This document shows positions 50,329-59,335 of a DNA stretch of 64,000 bases, one piece after another (positions within the stretch are counted from its first letter, which is position 1; each line of letters begins with the position of its first letter). Below the pieces are notes generated by a model, which ran no database searches, was not told where the DNA came from, and was given only the letters and a program-made list of their open reading frames with translations. The DNA is from JAJDUF01 sp965214295 (GTDB lineage: Bacteria; Chloroflexota; UBA11872; UBA12225; JAJDUF01): assembly GCA_965214295.1 (NCBI GenBank), contig OZ243944.1:558001-622000 (forward strand). Direction: 5' to 3'. The position numbers were made by a program, and so were the translations under genes.

Positions 50329-51795
50329 ATGGCAAGAATCGTGCGGAGACGCTATTTGGGCGGCGCTGCCGCCGCTTTGGGTGGTCTGGTTGTCGCCGCG
50401 TGTGGGGAGCCGACCGTCCGCTACGTCGGCCAGCCGCAAGCCGGCCCCGCTGGCCCCGCTGGCCCACAGGGGCCGAAGGGTGAGACGGGCGTGCAGGGGG
50501 CAGCGGGCGCGCAGGGCGCGCAGGGCGCCGCCGCGAAGGCGCCCGTAACACTCGACTTCCAGCACCGCTGGAACGGCCCGGCCCGTGAGCCGATTGTGGA
50601 CGAGGCGATCAAGCTGTTCGAGGAAGCGAACCCCGGCATCTTTGTTGAAGTGACGATGAACCTCGCGCGCGGAGAAGGCACCTCTGGCGGCGTGCCGATC
50701 GCCAAGATCCTGGCGTCGATTGCAGCGGGACAACCACCCGACTGCTTCATGATCCACGCCAATCCCGCACATGAGTTTGCTCAACGCGGCGCGCTTGCCT
50801 GGCTCGATAACTACTTGAAGAGAGACGGACGCAGTCTCAGCGAGCTGTACTTCCTGGCAGTCCTGGCCTATATCCAACTGGACGGGAAGACCCATGCCCT
50901 GCCCCAGACAGCATCGGGAGATAACCCCTACAACCACTACAACAAAGACATGCTGGCCGCCAAGGGAGTCAATCCGGACGACCTCAAGACCTGGCAAGGT
51001 TTGCTGCAGGCGGCCAAGACTCTCACCGTGTCACAGGGCGACAGCTTCAAGGAGATCGGCTACCGCTATCCTGGTAGCTTCTCCACGTGGCACACGCTTA
51101 ATGGCGGCAAGTTCTGGGATGCCGATGGTCGCAAAGTGCTGTTCGATGATGCCATTGGCCGCGAGGCGCTCACCCATTCTACTGAGGCAGTCAAGCAAGT
51201 CTACGGCTCGTGGCCAAAGCTCGACGCCTACGTCAAGGAGCATACGGTCGAGATGTCAGCTCCGGTGGACTCATTGTTTGCCAATGGCAAGCTGGCCATC
51301 TCGACGAGCGGTCCCTGGTATTGGGTGAGCGTGCCGAAAGCGGCACCCAACCTCAACTGGGACACGGAACGCATGCCGCGCAACGCCGAGAACCCGAAGT
51401 CCAAGCAGACCACGTTGGCGGGCAGTGTGTGGGCCTGGGCTACGGGCGCCGGCCCCAAGAATCCCGACGAGGCCTGGCTGCTGGAGCGCTGGATGTCGCA
51501 GGACGAGGGCCACCGGCTGCTGATGACCGGGATGGGCCGTGCCACTATGTACAAGCCTGTGGTCACGGACAAGGCGTACTACGACGCGAATCCAGGCTGG
51601 GACTTGGTCCTCGAAACTATCAACGCGGCGACCCCCCTGCCCATCGCGAAGGGAGCGGGACCTGCCATGAACCACATCAACGCAGTCACCGGGCAAGTAG
51701 TCCAAGGCGAGCTTGGCGTTGCCGCCGCCCTGGAACAGGCTGCCGAAAAGGCCCAGTTCGAGCTAGACAAGGCTCACGAGGCTGCACAGGGCTAG
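50329..51795 (+). CDS. Solute-binding lipoprotein with collagen-like linker (1)
   Basis: 488 residues, GGAGG before ATG 50329. Tat-type signal with RRR and lipobox (LVVAACG, Cys 25), then a Gly-x-Y tract at about 38-65 (GPAGPAGPQGPKGETG) acting as a stalk, then a family-1 binding domain (VTLDFQHRWNGPAREP, LPQTASGDNPYNHYNKDML, TLAGSVWAWATGAG). It would feed a sugar or sugar-acid ABC importer, but no permease is near. Close paralog at 52071. A terminator follows. Confidence 0.9.
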   Translation: MARIVRRRYLGGAAAALGGLVVAACGEPTVRYVGQPQAGPAGPAGPQGPKGETGVQGAAGAQGAQGAAAKAPVTLDFQHRWNGPAREPIVDEAIKLFEEANPGIFVEVTMNLARGEGTSGGVPIAKILASIAAGQPPDCFMIHANPAHEFAQRGALAWLDNYLKRDGRSLSELYFLAVLAYIQLDGKTHALPQTASGDNPYNHYNKDMLAAKGVNPDDLKTWQGLLQAAKTLTVSQGDSFKEIGYRYPGSFSTWHTLNGGKFWDADGRKVLFDDAIGREALTHSTEAVKQVYGSWPKLDAYVKEHTVEMSAPVDSLFANGKLAISTSGPWYWVSVPKAAPNLNWDTERMPRNAENPKSKQTTLAGSVWAWATGAGPKNPDEAWLLERWMSQDEGHRLLMTGMGRATMYKPVVTDKAYYDANPGWDLVLETINAATPLPIAKGAGPAMNHINAVTGQVVQGELGVAAALEQAAEKAQFELDKAHEAAQG

Positions 51796-51818
51796 CCAGC
51801 ACACGCACAGAATCGTCC

Positions 51819-51852
51819 GCGGCCGGGGTACATGCCCCGGCCGCGTGCTTTT
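51819..51852 (+). terminator. Terminator of binding protein 1
   Basis: Perfect 10-bp arms GCGGCCGGGG/CCCCGGCCGC with a 6-nt loop, then GTGCTTTT. Confidence 0.8.
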
Positions 51853-52070
51853 CCTCATGACTATGTATTGGCGGTGGCGGAGGGATCTAGGCATGGAGTT
51901 GCGAGCACCGCAGGCCGCGGCAGTCGGTATCAGGAATACGACACACCGGCCGCCAGGACTGCAGGCTGTTGCTGGCCCTCAGCGACAAGTGGTAATATGG
52001 GCAGTCGTCAACTGCTAGTCAGGTGGGTATGGGCCAACATATCCACGGCAGGAATTAAGGAGGCACCGGG

Positions 52071-53552
52071 ATGGCAGGTATCGTGCGGAGACGCTATTTG
52101 GGCGGCGCTGCCGCCGCTTTGGGTGGGCTGGTCGCCGCCGCGTGTGGGGAGCCGACCGTCCGCTATGTCGGCCAGCCGCAGGCAGGCCCGGCCGGTCCGG
52201 CGGGGCCGCAGGGACCGAAGGGTGAGGCCGGGGCGCAAGGGGCGCAGGGCGCGCAGGGCGCCGCCGGCGCCGCCGCCAAGGCACCTGTCACCCTCGACTT
52301 CCAGCACCGCTGGAACGGCCCGGCGCGTGAGCCGCTTGTTGATCAGGCCATCGAGATGTTCGAGGAAGAGTACGAGAACATCCTGGTTGACTTGACCATG
52401 AACTTGACGCCAGGCGGTCCAGGCGTTGACGGCGGGGTACCAATCGGGAAGATCATCGCGGCCATCGCGGCCGGCTCGCCGCCGGACGTATTCATGATCC
52501 ACGGGCGGGCCACCGTGGATCTCGCGCGGCGGAATGCTCTCACGTATATTGATGACTACCTGACGCGCGACAAGCGGAGCTTGGAGGAGTTGTACTTCCC
52601 GGCGATCGTTCCGTTCATCCAGCTCGACGGCCGCACCTATGCGCTGCCGCAGACGGCATCGGGCGACAACCCCTACGTCTTCTACAACGAGGACATGCTG
52701 AACGCGAAGGGCATAGACCCGCAGGAGTTGACCACCTGGCAAGGCCTCCTGGAATCGGCCAAAATCCTGACCGAGCCGGACGGCGACTCCTTCAAGCAGG
52801 TGGGCTTCAACTATCCGGGGACCGCCTTTTATGTCTGGCATACGGTGAACGCGGGCCGTCTGTTCCAAGGCGACGGCAAGACGGTCGCCTTCAACGACGA
52901 GTTGGGGATTGAGGCGCTCGCCTACCCGACCGATGCCGTCAATCAGGCCTACGGAGAGTGGACGAAGTTCGACGCCTTCATGAAGTCCCAGCAGAAGGAA
53001 GGGCAACCGGGGCTGGATCCCATCTTCTACAACGGCAAGATGGGCATCTTGATGAGTGGTCCCTGGCAGTGGATCAACGCCCCCGATGCTGCGCCGAATC
53101 TGAACATGGGCGCCTCGCGGATGCCCCGCAACGCCAACAACGCGAACTCGAAGCAAACCACCCTGGCGCAGTACACCTGGACCTGGGCCATGGGCGCCGG
53201 GCTGAAGAATCCCGACGAGGCCTGGCTGTTGGAGCGGTGGATGTCCCAGGACGAGGGACACCGGCATCTGATGACTTCCATGGGCCGGGGCACGATGTAT
53301 CGGCCGGTGGCCGAAGACCCGGTGTACTACAAGGCCAATCCGGGCTGGGACCTCGTGCTGGAGACCATCAACGCCGCGACCCCCGCGCCCGCCTCGTTGG
53401 GCCTGGCCGCCCTGATTCGGGCAATGAACGGCGCAGATATGCACGGGAAGATCCTGCGAGGCGAGTCCAGCGTGAAGTCAGTGCTGGATGAGACCGCCAG
53501 AGCGGCCCAGGTGGAAGTGGACGAGGCGTTCGCCCTGGCCGAAGGCAGCTAA
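52071..53552 (+). CDS. Solute-binding lipoprotein with collagen-like linker (2)
   Basis: 493 residues, GGAGG before ATG 52071. Same plan as the protein at 50329: RRR Tat signal, lipobox CG, collagen-like tract (GPAGPAGPQGPKGEAG) and family-1 binding domain; the first 70 residues are nearly identical, the ligand lobes less so (NPYVFYNEDML, TLAQYTWTWAMGAG). A tandem duplication including the leader, followed by divergence, is the simplest explanation. Its own terminator follows. Confidence 0.9.
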   Translation: MAGIVRRRYLGGAAAALGGLVAAACGEPTVRYVGQPQAGPAGPAGPQGPKGEAGAQGAQGAQGAAGAAAKAPVTLDFQHRWNGPAREPLVDQAIEMFEEEYENILVDLTMNLTPGGPGVDGGVPIGKIIAAIAAGSPPDVFMIHGRATVDLARRNALTYIDDYLTRDKRSLEELYFPAIVPFIQLDGRTYALPQTASGDNPYVFYNEDMLNAKGIDPQELTTWQGLLESAKILTEPDGDSFKQVGFNYPGTAFYVWHTVNAGRLFQGDGKTVAFNDELGIEALAYPTDAVNQAYGEWTKFDAFMKSQQKEGQPGLDPIFYNGKMGILMSGPWQWINAPDAAPNLNMGASRMPRNANNANSKQTTLAQYTWTWAMGAGLKNPDEAWLLERWMSQDEGHRHLMTSMGRGTMYRPVAEDPVYYKANPGWDLVLETINAATPAPASLGLAALIRAMNGADMHGKILRGESSVKSVLDETARAAQVEVDEAFALAEGS

Positions 53553-53580
53553 ACGCGCATTCCGGCGAGATAGTCCACAG

Positions 53581-53615
53581 GCGGCCGGGTGGAGCAACCA
53601 CCCGGCCGCTTCTTG
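53581..53615 (+). terminator. Terminator of binding protein 2
   Basis: Perfect 12-bp arms GCGGCCGGGTGG/CCACCCGGCCGC with a 5-nt loop, followed by TTCTTG. Confidence 0.85.
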
Positions 53616-53659
53616 TTATGTCGTGACCCGCGACAGCACACCGCAGGGAGGAGTTACCG

Positions 53660-54571
53660 ATGATTACCACCGCGCCTGCCAGGCTCAGTCCGGCGCAGGT
53701 CGAGTTCTATCGCAACAATGGGTATCTCACCGTCGAGAACGTGCTTAGTGCGTCGCAGCTTGCCACGGCCCAGAGGATCGTGGACGATCTGACCGAGCAA
53801 TCCCGCAGCGTCACGACCAATACCGCGGCGTTTGCGTTGGAGGCGGGGCATAGCGCCGAGACGCCGCGCCTGGCCCGCATCAACGCGCCCAGCAAGCGCC
53901 ACCCGTTCTTCGGGGAGCTGTACCGCTCGGATGCTATTCTCGATGTCATCGAGCCGCTGCTCGGCCCGGACATTCGCCATCAAGGCGAAAAGCTGAATAT
54001 GAAGACGGCCGGGGGCGGCAGCGCGGTCGAGTGGCACCAAGACATCGCCTTCTATCCCTACACCAACGATGACGTGTTGGCCGTCGGCGTGGCCCTCGAC
54101 GACTGTACCCTGGAGAACGGCTGCATGTTGATGATCCCCGGCTCCCACCGAGGACCGGTTCTGGACCATCACCAGGACGGCTACTTCATCGGCGCGATCA
54201 CCCCCAGTCGCGGGGAAGCGGACCTCTCCACGGCCGTCCCGGTGGAGGTCGGCGCCGGGGGCATGACCATCCACCACACGCGGATGCTCCATGCCTCCGC
54301 ACCCAATCGCTCCGGCAAGTCGAGACGACTGCTGATCTACACCTATGCCGCTGCCGACGCCTGGCTCCTGGCCGGCGACGCGCGGTTCGTGGACCTCGAC
54401 CAGTGGAACGACTTCATGGTGCGCGGCCGGCCCACGGTGACGCCGCGCGTGATCGCCCACGACGTCCGTATGCCGTGGCCCAAGCCCCCGGTATTGGAAG
54501 AATTCCAAGCCGGCCGTGCGATCTTCGGTCTCCAGACATTGGCCAAAGAGCGTTCGTTCGGCGACCGATAG
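53660..54571 (+). CDS. Phytanoyl-CoA dioxygenase (PhyH) family protein
   Basis: 303 residues, GGGAGGAG before the ATG. Fe(II)/2-oxoglutarate facial triad: EWHQDIAFY (H126, D128) and MLHASAPNRS (H211), with SRRLL (Arg near 223) for 2-oxoglutarate. The double-stranded beta-helix core LENGCMLMIPGSHRG is typical. Hydroxylates an unknown substrate. Single gene after the binding-protein terminator. Confidence 0.92.
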   Translation: MITTAPARLSPAQVEFYRNNGYLTVENVLSASQLATAQRIVDDLTEQSRSVTTNTAAFALEAGHSAETPRLARINAPSKRHPFFGELYRSDAILDVIEPLLGPDIRHQGEKLNMKTAGGGSAVEWHQDIAFYPYTNDDVLAVGVALDDCTLENGCMLMIPGSHRGPVLDHHQDGYFIGAITPSRGEADLSTAVPVEVGAGGMTIHHTRMLHASAPNRSGKSRRLLIYTYAAADAWLLAGDARFVDLDQWNDFMVRGRPTVTPRVIAHDVRMPWPKPPVLEEFQAGRAIFGLQTLAKERSFGDR

Positions 54572-54890
54572 CCGCGGGCCGCGAGACTGACCTTTGGCCT
54601 CTCCCCCACGCCGACGCACCGGGGAGGCAGTTGTCGTCCTCTTGCATAGCGTGGGGAGAGCACGAGGGGAGTACGCACCGCCGTCATTTTCGGCTGGTGC
54701 CGGCCCCCCCTCACCCCGGCCCTTTCCTTAGGATGGTGTAAGAAAAGGGGCATCTGAGCGATGCCCGACCGCCGCTGCTTTCCAGGGCCGAGGGTAGCAC
54801 GGCGGCCTCTAGTCCCATCCCTGCAGTGAGTGGATGGGAGCGGGGCCGAGCGGTGTTGTGGCAGACTAGCCGGGCGGGAAGGAGCCGACG
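54572..54890. other. Intergenic region
   Basis: 319 bp. A degenerate CCCTCACCCCGGCCCTTTCC repeat (54709-54729) and otherwise nothing recognisable; no ORF with a start signal. The right end holds the leader of the Uma2 gene. Confidence 0.4.
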
Positions 54891-55463
54891 ATGGCAACCA
54901 CGATGACCAAGCCGCTGACGGCCAAGTTGCACACCGCCGCCGATCTGTTGCGGCTGGCTGGCGAGGGTGTGCGTGGCGAGCTGCTCCGAGGGATACTGCA
55001 CGAAACCATGATCATGGGCGTGGAGCACGGCAAGATCATCATGAGGCTCGGCTTTTTGCTGAATGCCTTCATCCTCCCTCGGAAACTGGGAGTCTTGACC
55101 GGCTCGGACGCCGGCGTCTGGCTGGAGCGGGACCCGGACACCGTGCGTGGGCCAGACATTGCCTACTTCTCGGCAGCGAAAATGCCGCTGGAGGCACGAA
55201 TTACCGGCTATGCCGAGGTGGTCCCCGACCTGGTGGTGGAGGTCGTGTCTCCGAACGACACCCGGCGCAAGGTGTACGACAAGGCGCTCATGTGGCTCAG
55301 TTACGATGTCGCCCTCGTCTGGATCGTGCAGCCGGAGACGCGCAGCGTGGATGTCTACCGGCGGGGGCCGGCCGTGGTGACACTTGATGAGCACGACACG
55401 CTCGACGGCTTGGACGTACTACCCGGCTTCACCTGTGCAGTCGGTGCCATCTTCGATATGTAG
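54891..55463 (+). CDS. Uma2 family nuclease-like protein (2)
   Basis: 190 residues, GGAAGGAG before the ATG. KLHTAADLLRLAGEGVRGEL start, RGPDIAYFSAAK (Asp), PDLVVEVVSPNDTRRKVYDK (Glu and Lys) and ALVWIVQPETRSVDVYR, the PD-(D/E)XK-type core of Uma2. No coiled-coil tail, in contrast to the copy at 23137. Function of the family is unknown. Confidence 0.9.
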   Translation: MATTMTKPLTAKLHTAADLLRLAGEGVRGELLRGILHETMIMGVEHGKIIMRLGFLLNAFILPRKLGVLTGSDAGVWLERDPDTVRGPDIAYFSAAKMPLEARITGYAEVVPDLVVEVVSPNDTRRKVYDKALMWLSYDVALVWIVQPETRSVDVYRRGPAVVTLDEHDTLDGLDVLPGFTCAVGAIFDM

Positions 55464-55523
55464 AGCCGGTACGGTACCTCAGCCCCGGCCCGTAACCGTA
55501 ATCCGTCGGAAGGGAAGGTAGGC

Positions 55524-56744
55524 ATGAAGATCTCCAACGTCGAGACGTTCCACATCGTCGCCGACCGCGACTATATGGCGGAAATGGGGCTGCGACCGAC
55601 GCGAGTCGTGGCGCGTCGCCGGGGTACGACAGCCGGCGCAGTCAAGGCACTCGAACGCAACGAAGGTCGCCATCTCTGTGCCTACCCGGCACAGGAGCAA
55701 ACCCTCCTCGTCCGGCTGACCTCCGATACCGGCCTCGTCGGGTGGGGCGAGGCCCACTCGCCGCCGGTCCCCGGTGTCGCCAAGGCCATCATCGCGGACC
55801 TCTTCACGCCGCTCCTGCTGGGGCAGAACCCGCTGGCCATCGAAGTACTCTGGGATCATCTCTACTCCTCGATGCGTCTGCGCGGACACGGCTCCGGGTT
55901 TTTGCTCGAATCGCTGGCCGCGATTGACATTGCCCTGTGGGACTTGGCGGGCAAAGCGCTCGACCAGCCGATCTACCAACTGCTCGGCGGTCCCTTCAAC
56001 ACCGCCATCCCCTGCTATAGCGGGCTGCCCGGCGACACGCTGGAGGAACGAATTACGGCCGCCGAGCAGTACGTCGCGCAGGGGTTCACGGCCCTCAAGC
56101 TCCATCTCGGCCGCAACGACTGGCGCGGCGACCTCGCCACCATCGCGGCCGTGACCGAGGCGGTCGGTGAGCGGGCTACAGTGATGGTAGACGCACACGG
56201 CGCCTACGATACCCGCACCGCGACGCAGATCGGCCGTGCCTTGGAGCGCCTCGGCGTCGGCTGGCTCGAAGACCCACTCCCGCCCGAGGATCTCGACGGC
56301 TATGCCGCGCTGTGTGCCGCCCTGGACTTGCCGATTGCCAGCGGCGAGACCGAATGCACCCGCTGGCAGTTCCACGAGAAGCTGCGTCGCCGCGGGGCCG
56401 ACGTGATCTTGCCCGATATCTGTCGTGCCGGCGGGATTTCCGAGGGCCGTAAGATCGCGCTGGTGGCCGACCTCTTCAACGTCCCCTGGTGCGCGCACGT
56501 CAGCATGGGATCGTCCATCCACGTCGCGGCCGCCCTCCACCTGGCCGCGGCGTCACCGAACTTCCTGATCTGCGAATATCGCGGTCCGGAGCGTCCGAAC
56601 CCGCTCGGCGACATACTGCTGCAAGCGCCGATCCACTATGAAGCCGGACATTTGCAGGTGCCGCCCGGACCGGGCCTAGGGATTGCGTTCGACGATGACG
56701 CGCTGGCCGCCCACAGCCTCGATCCGTATACGCCGGCCGGCTAA
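55524..56744 (+). CDS. Mandelate racemase/muconate lactonizing enzyme family protein (2)
   Basis: 406 residues, GGAAGG upstream. Complete barrel motifs: ALKLHLGRND (KxH/K base), VMVDAHGAYD (Asp), WLEDPLPPED (Glu), IASGETECT (Glu) and CAHVSMGSS (His of the His-Asp dyad), the mandelate-racemase-type acid sugar dehydratase set. Begins a same-strand run with the next enolase-superfamily gene (54 bp gap), sialidase-like protein and D-aminoacylase. Confidence 0.92.
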   Translation: MKISNVETFHIVADRDYMAEMGLRPTRVVARRRGTTAGAVKALERNEGRHLCAYPAQEQTLLVRLTSDTGLVGWGEAHSPPVPGVAKAIIADLFTPLLLGQNPLAIEVLWDHLYSSMRLRGHGSGFLLESLAAIDIALWDLAGKALDQPIYQLLGGPFNTAIPCYSGLPGDTLEERITAAEQYVAQGFTALKLHLGRNDWRGDLATIAAVTEAVGERATVMVDAHGAYDTRTATQIGRALERLGVGWLEDPLPPEDLDGYAALCAALDLPIASGETECTRWQFHEKLRRRGADVILPDICRAGGISEGRKIALVADLFNVPWCAHVSMGSSIHVAAALHLAAASPNFLICEYRGPERPNPLGDILLQAPIHYEAGHLQVPPGPGLGIAFDDDALAAHSLDPYTPAG

Positions 56745-56797
56745 GAGCCGGCTGGCGGGCCTCCCCCGGCCCCCTCTCCACGTGTGGAGCAATCGCC

Positions 56798-58042
56798 ATG
56801 AAGATCACCGACATCGAGATTATCCCGACCTTCCCCCGCATTGCCGCGCGCAACGCGGCCTATCCGGCTCGCTTCCACGATATGAACCATCTTACGGTGT
56901 TCAAGGTGCATACGGATGCCGGGCTGGTGGGCTACGGCGAGTTTCGCTGTACGCCACCACCGCGAGCCAGTATCGAACCGCTCATCGGCCGCAATCCGTT
57001 CGACTTCCTCAATAACACGTTCAATCCCGGCCTCGGCGGCGCCCTCTACGATGTGCTGGGGAAATACCTCGACATACCGGCCTACAAGCTGATGGGGCAG
57101 AAAGTCCGGGCTGCCGTCGCCGTCGCGGCCTGGACCCGGACCGCCTCGCCGGAGCTATTCCGCGCCGAGGTGCAACGCGCGGCAGCGGAAGGCTACACGG
57201 TCTTCAAGATGCATACCTGCGCCTACTACGACGTGATCGAGCAGACCCAAGCCGTGCAGGAGGTCGCCCCGCCGGGGTTCAAGATTCACTACGACTTCAA
57301 CGCCAACCGCACGCTCGCGGCGGTGTTGCCGATCATCCGGGAGCTGGAGCGCTTTCCTGTCGTTGGCTACATCGAAGACCCACTGGCAGCGCACGACCTC
57401 GACGGCTGGCGGCGCTTGCGCGCGCAAACCCGGCTCCCGATCCTCATGCACAAGGCCCCGCTACGCCATGCCCAGGAGCTCTTAGTCGGCGCTGCCGACA
57501 GCTATATACTTGGCAGTACCATTGGCGAGACCCTAGCCCAGGGATTCGCCTACGGCCGGGCCAACGTGCAGACTTCAGTGCAGTTCGGCGGCGGCGGCAC
57601 GCTCGCCAAGGCGTTGACGCTCCATGTGATGGCCGTCCTCCCCACGGCCACCGGTCACGCGGCCAACCTGGACGATCAATACGACGAGGACATTGCCACC
57701 GCGCGCATCCCCGTGATCGAAGGCTTCTCGCCGGTCCCGGAGGGGCCTGGACTGGGTGTGGAGGTGGATGAAGAGACGCTGGCACGTGTCGCCGCGAACA
57801 AACCCACCGTCCCGCCCAAACACATCGGGATTATTCGTCTGCCCAACGGCCATGAGCTACATACCCCCTCGTTCTCTCACTGGGTCAGTCATCCCGAGGC
57901 GGGCAGTTGGTTCGGCCGGCTGACCGGGCAGGAGGAAGGAGCCATCCGCGGCATCAGTATGGAGCTGTGGGAGGACGACGGGTCGGAGGAGTTCGCCCGC
58001 GCCCACGAGCGGGCTGCCCGTCAGCTAACCACCGACCACTAA
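56798..58042 (+). CDS. Enolase-superfamily protein with altered metal site (3)
   Basis: 414 residues. Overall MR/MLE plan (MKITDIEIIPTFPR start, LVGYGEFRC, IHYDFNANRT with the first metal Asp, YIEDPLAAHD with the second metal Glu). Where the third metal ligand is expected (IASGE in the paralog at 55524) it has ILMHKAPL, with no acid. The first catalytic motif is FKMHT. The C-terminal 100 residues extend beyond the barrel. Activity therefore uncertain, perhaps a different reaction. 19 bp before the sialidase-like gene. Confidence 0.85.
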   Translation: MKITDIEIIPTFPRIAARNAAYPARFHDMNHLTVFKVHTDAGLVGYGEFRCTPPPRASIEPLIGRNPFDFLNNTFNPGLGGALYDVLGKYLDIPAYKLMGQKVRAAVAVAAWTRTASPELFRAEVQRAAAEGYTVFKMHTCAYYDVIEQTQAVQEVAPPGFKIHYDFNANRTLAAVLPIIRELERFPVVGYIEDPLAAHDLDGWRRLRAQTRLPILMHKAPLRHAQELLVGAADSYILGSTIGETLAQGFAYGRANVQTSVQFGGGGTLAKALTLHVMAVLPTATGHAANLDDQYDEDIATARIPVIEGFSPVPEGPGLGVEVDEETLARVAANKPTVPPKHIGIIRLPNGHELHTPSFSHWVSHPEAGSWFGRLTGQEEGAIRGISMELWEDDGSEEFARAHERAARQLTTDH

Positions 58043-58061
58043 CCACTAAGAAAGAGCTGCC

Positions 58062-59225
58062 ATGTTGAGCGAGCTGCGGCAGTTCGAGCACTACATCGCC
58101 GTTGACGGCTATTGCGCCTGGCCCAATCTGACCGTCCTCGACGACGGCTCCATCGGCGCACTCATCTTCAACCAAGCAAGCCACGGCCGCGTCGAGGGCG
58201 ACATCGAGCTATGGGTCAGCCGCGATGGCCGGCCGCCCTGGACCCGGCGGAGCACAGTCACACAGCATCCGCCTGGCGAGTCCCGGTTCAACGTCGCCGG
58301 CGGGATGGGCCACGACGGCACACTGATTGCCTTGGTCGGCGGTTGGCTGCGACCGCAGCGGCTCCCGATCCGCACCGACAACCTGCTCGATCCGCTGGTG
58401 TGCCGCTCCACCGACGCCGGCCTTACCTGGGAAATAGCGGGAACGATGACCGCGCCGCCCGGCGCCGGCAAACTCATACCGTTTGGCAACGTGCGCCTGG
58501 GACAGGACGGCAGTCTCTACGTCTCCGCCTACGATTGCCGCATGAGCAGCCCGGACATCACATCGCGTCTCAGCTCGACCTACATCTTCCGCAGCACCGA
58601 CAACGGGCGCCACTGGGGCGCGGCGCAGCTGATCGGGCGCAACGGATTCACCGAAACGGATATTTTGCAGGCGCCGGACGGGCACTGGCTCGCCGCGGCG
58701 CGCACGCTGAACGACTATGCCAACCCCAGCAGCCCGCACAGTAACGCTTGGGTCACACTCTGGCGCGGGCGCCCGTCAGAAGCGCACAATCATCTGGAAA
58801 TCGGTGGTGCGCTTCTGACGGGCGGCGATCACACTGCCACCACCTGGGAGCAGCAGTACCCCCTGACGCTCCCCTGGCAGCACCCCGGCAACCTCCTCCA
58901 GCTCCGAGACGGGCGGATTCTCTTCACCTGCGGCAACCGAGTGCGCGGCTCCTACGGGGTGTTCGTGCGGGTCAGCGAGGATCAGGGGGCCACTTGGACC
59001 CCGCCGCTCACGCTGGTCGGCGATCTCTCCCACGTCGGACGTGCCGACTGTGGCTACCCCTCAACCGTCCAGTTGGCCGACGGCACGCTTGTTACCGCAT
59101 ACTACGCCATCGGCGCGATGCATCATCAGCACTACCACATGGCCGTGTTCCGCTGGTCCACCGCCGAGATCGAGCACCACCTTGCCGGCGTGCGGCGCGA
59201 CTTGCAGGAGTACCCACACGGCTAA
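58062..59225 (+). CDS. Sialidase-like BNR protein (2) with an in-frame palindromic insertion
   Basis: 387 residues, no signal peptide. Asp-box-type repeats: SRDGRPPW, STDAGLTW, STDNGRHW, SEDQGATW; C-terminal LRDGRILFTCGNR and VQLADGTLVTAYYAIG. Follows the enolase-superfamily gene by 19 bp and seems co-transcribed. The stretch encoded by 58770-58824 (about residues 237-255) is a perfect palindrome and adds residues between WVTLWRG and GDHTATTWEQ, without counterpart in the paralog at 38616 as far as I can align by eye. Confidence 0.85.
   Translation: MLSELRQFEHYIAVDGYCAWPNLTVLDDGSIGALIFNQASHGRVEGDIELWVSRDGRPPWTRRSTVTQHPPGESRFNVAGGMGHDGTLIALVGGWLRPQRLPIRTDNLLDPLVCRSTDAGLTWEIAGTMTAPPGAGKLIPFGNVRLGQDGSLYVSAYDCRMSSPDITSRLSSTYIFRSTDNGRHWGAAQLIGRNGFTETDILQAPDGHWLAAARTLNDYANPSSPHSNAWVTLWRGRPSEAHNHLEIGGALLTGGDHTATTWEQQYPLTLPWQHPGNLLQLRDGRILFTCGNRVRGSYGVFVRVSEDQGATWTPPLTLVGDLSHVGRADCGYPSTVQLADGTLVTAYYAIGAMHHQHYHMAVFRWSTAEIEHHLAGVRRDLQEYPHG
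58770..58824. repeat. Palindromic element inside the sialidase-like gene, in frame
   Basis: Perfect 18-bp arms (58770-58787, 58807-58824), 19-nt loop, GCAC/GTGC inner ends as in guaA element 1 and 47048-47106. The reading frame passes through it. Confidence 0.85.
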
Positions 59226-59335
59226 GGCCGCGGAACCGGTATCCTTGCGTCATTCCGCTCCCGCATCGGTATTCCGGCCCGGGCGCTCGGATTGTGGCCT
59301 ACGCCGCACGAGGCAAGAAGGAGACAGCCACCACG

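Noticed and set aside
58748..59335. 196-codon N-terminal extension of the D-aminoacylase frame
   Set aside because: Overlaps the sialidase-like gene in another frame and lacks homology; the amidohydrolase begins at the ATG at 59336.
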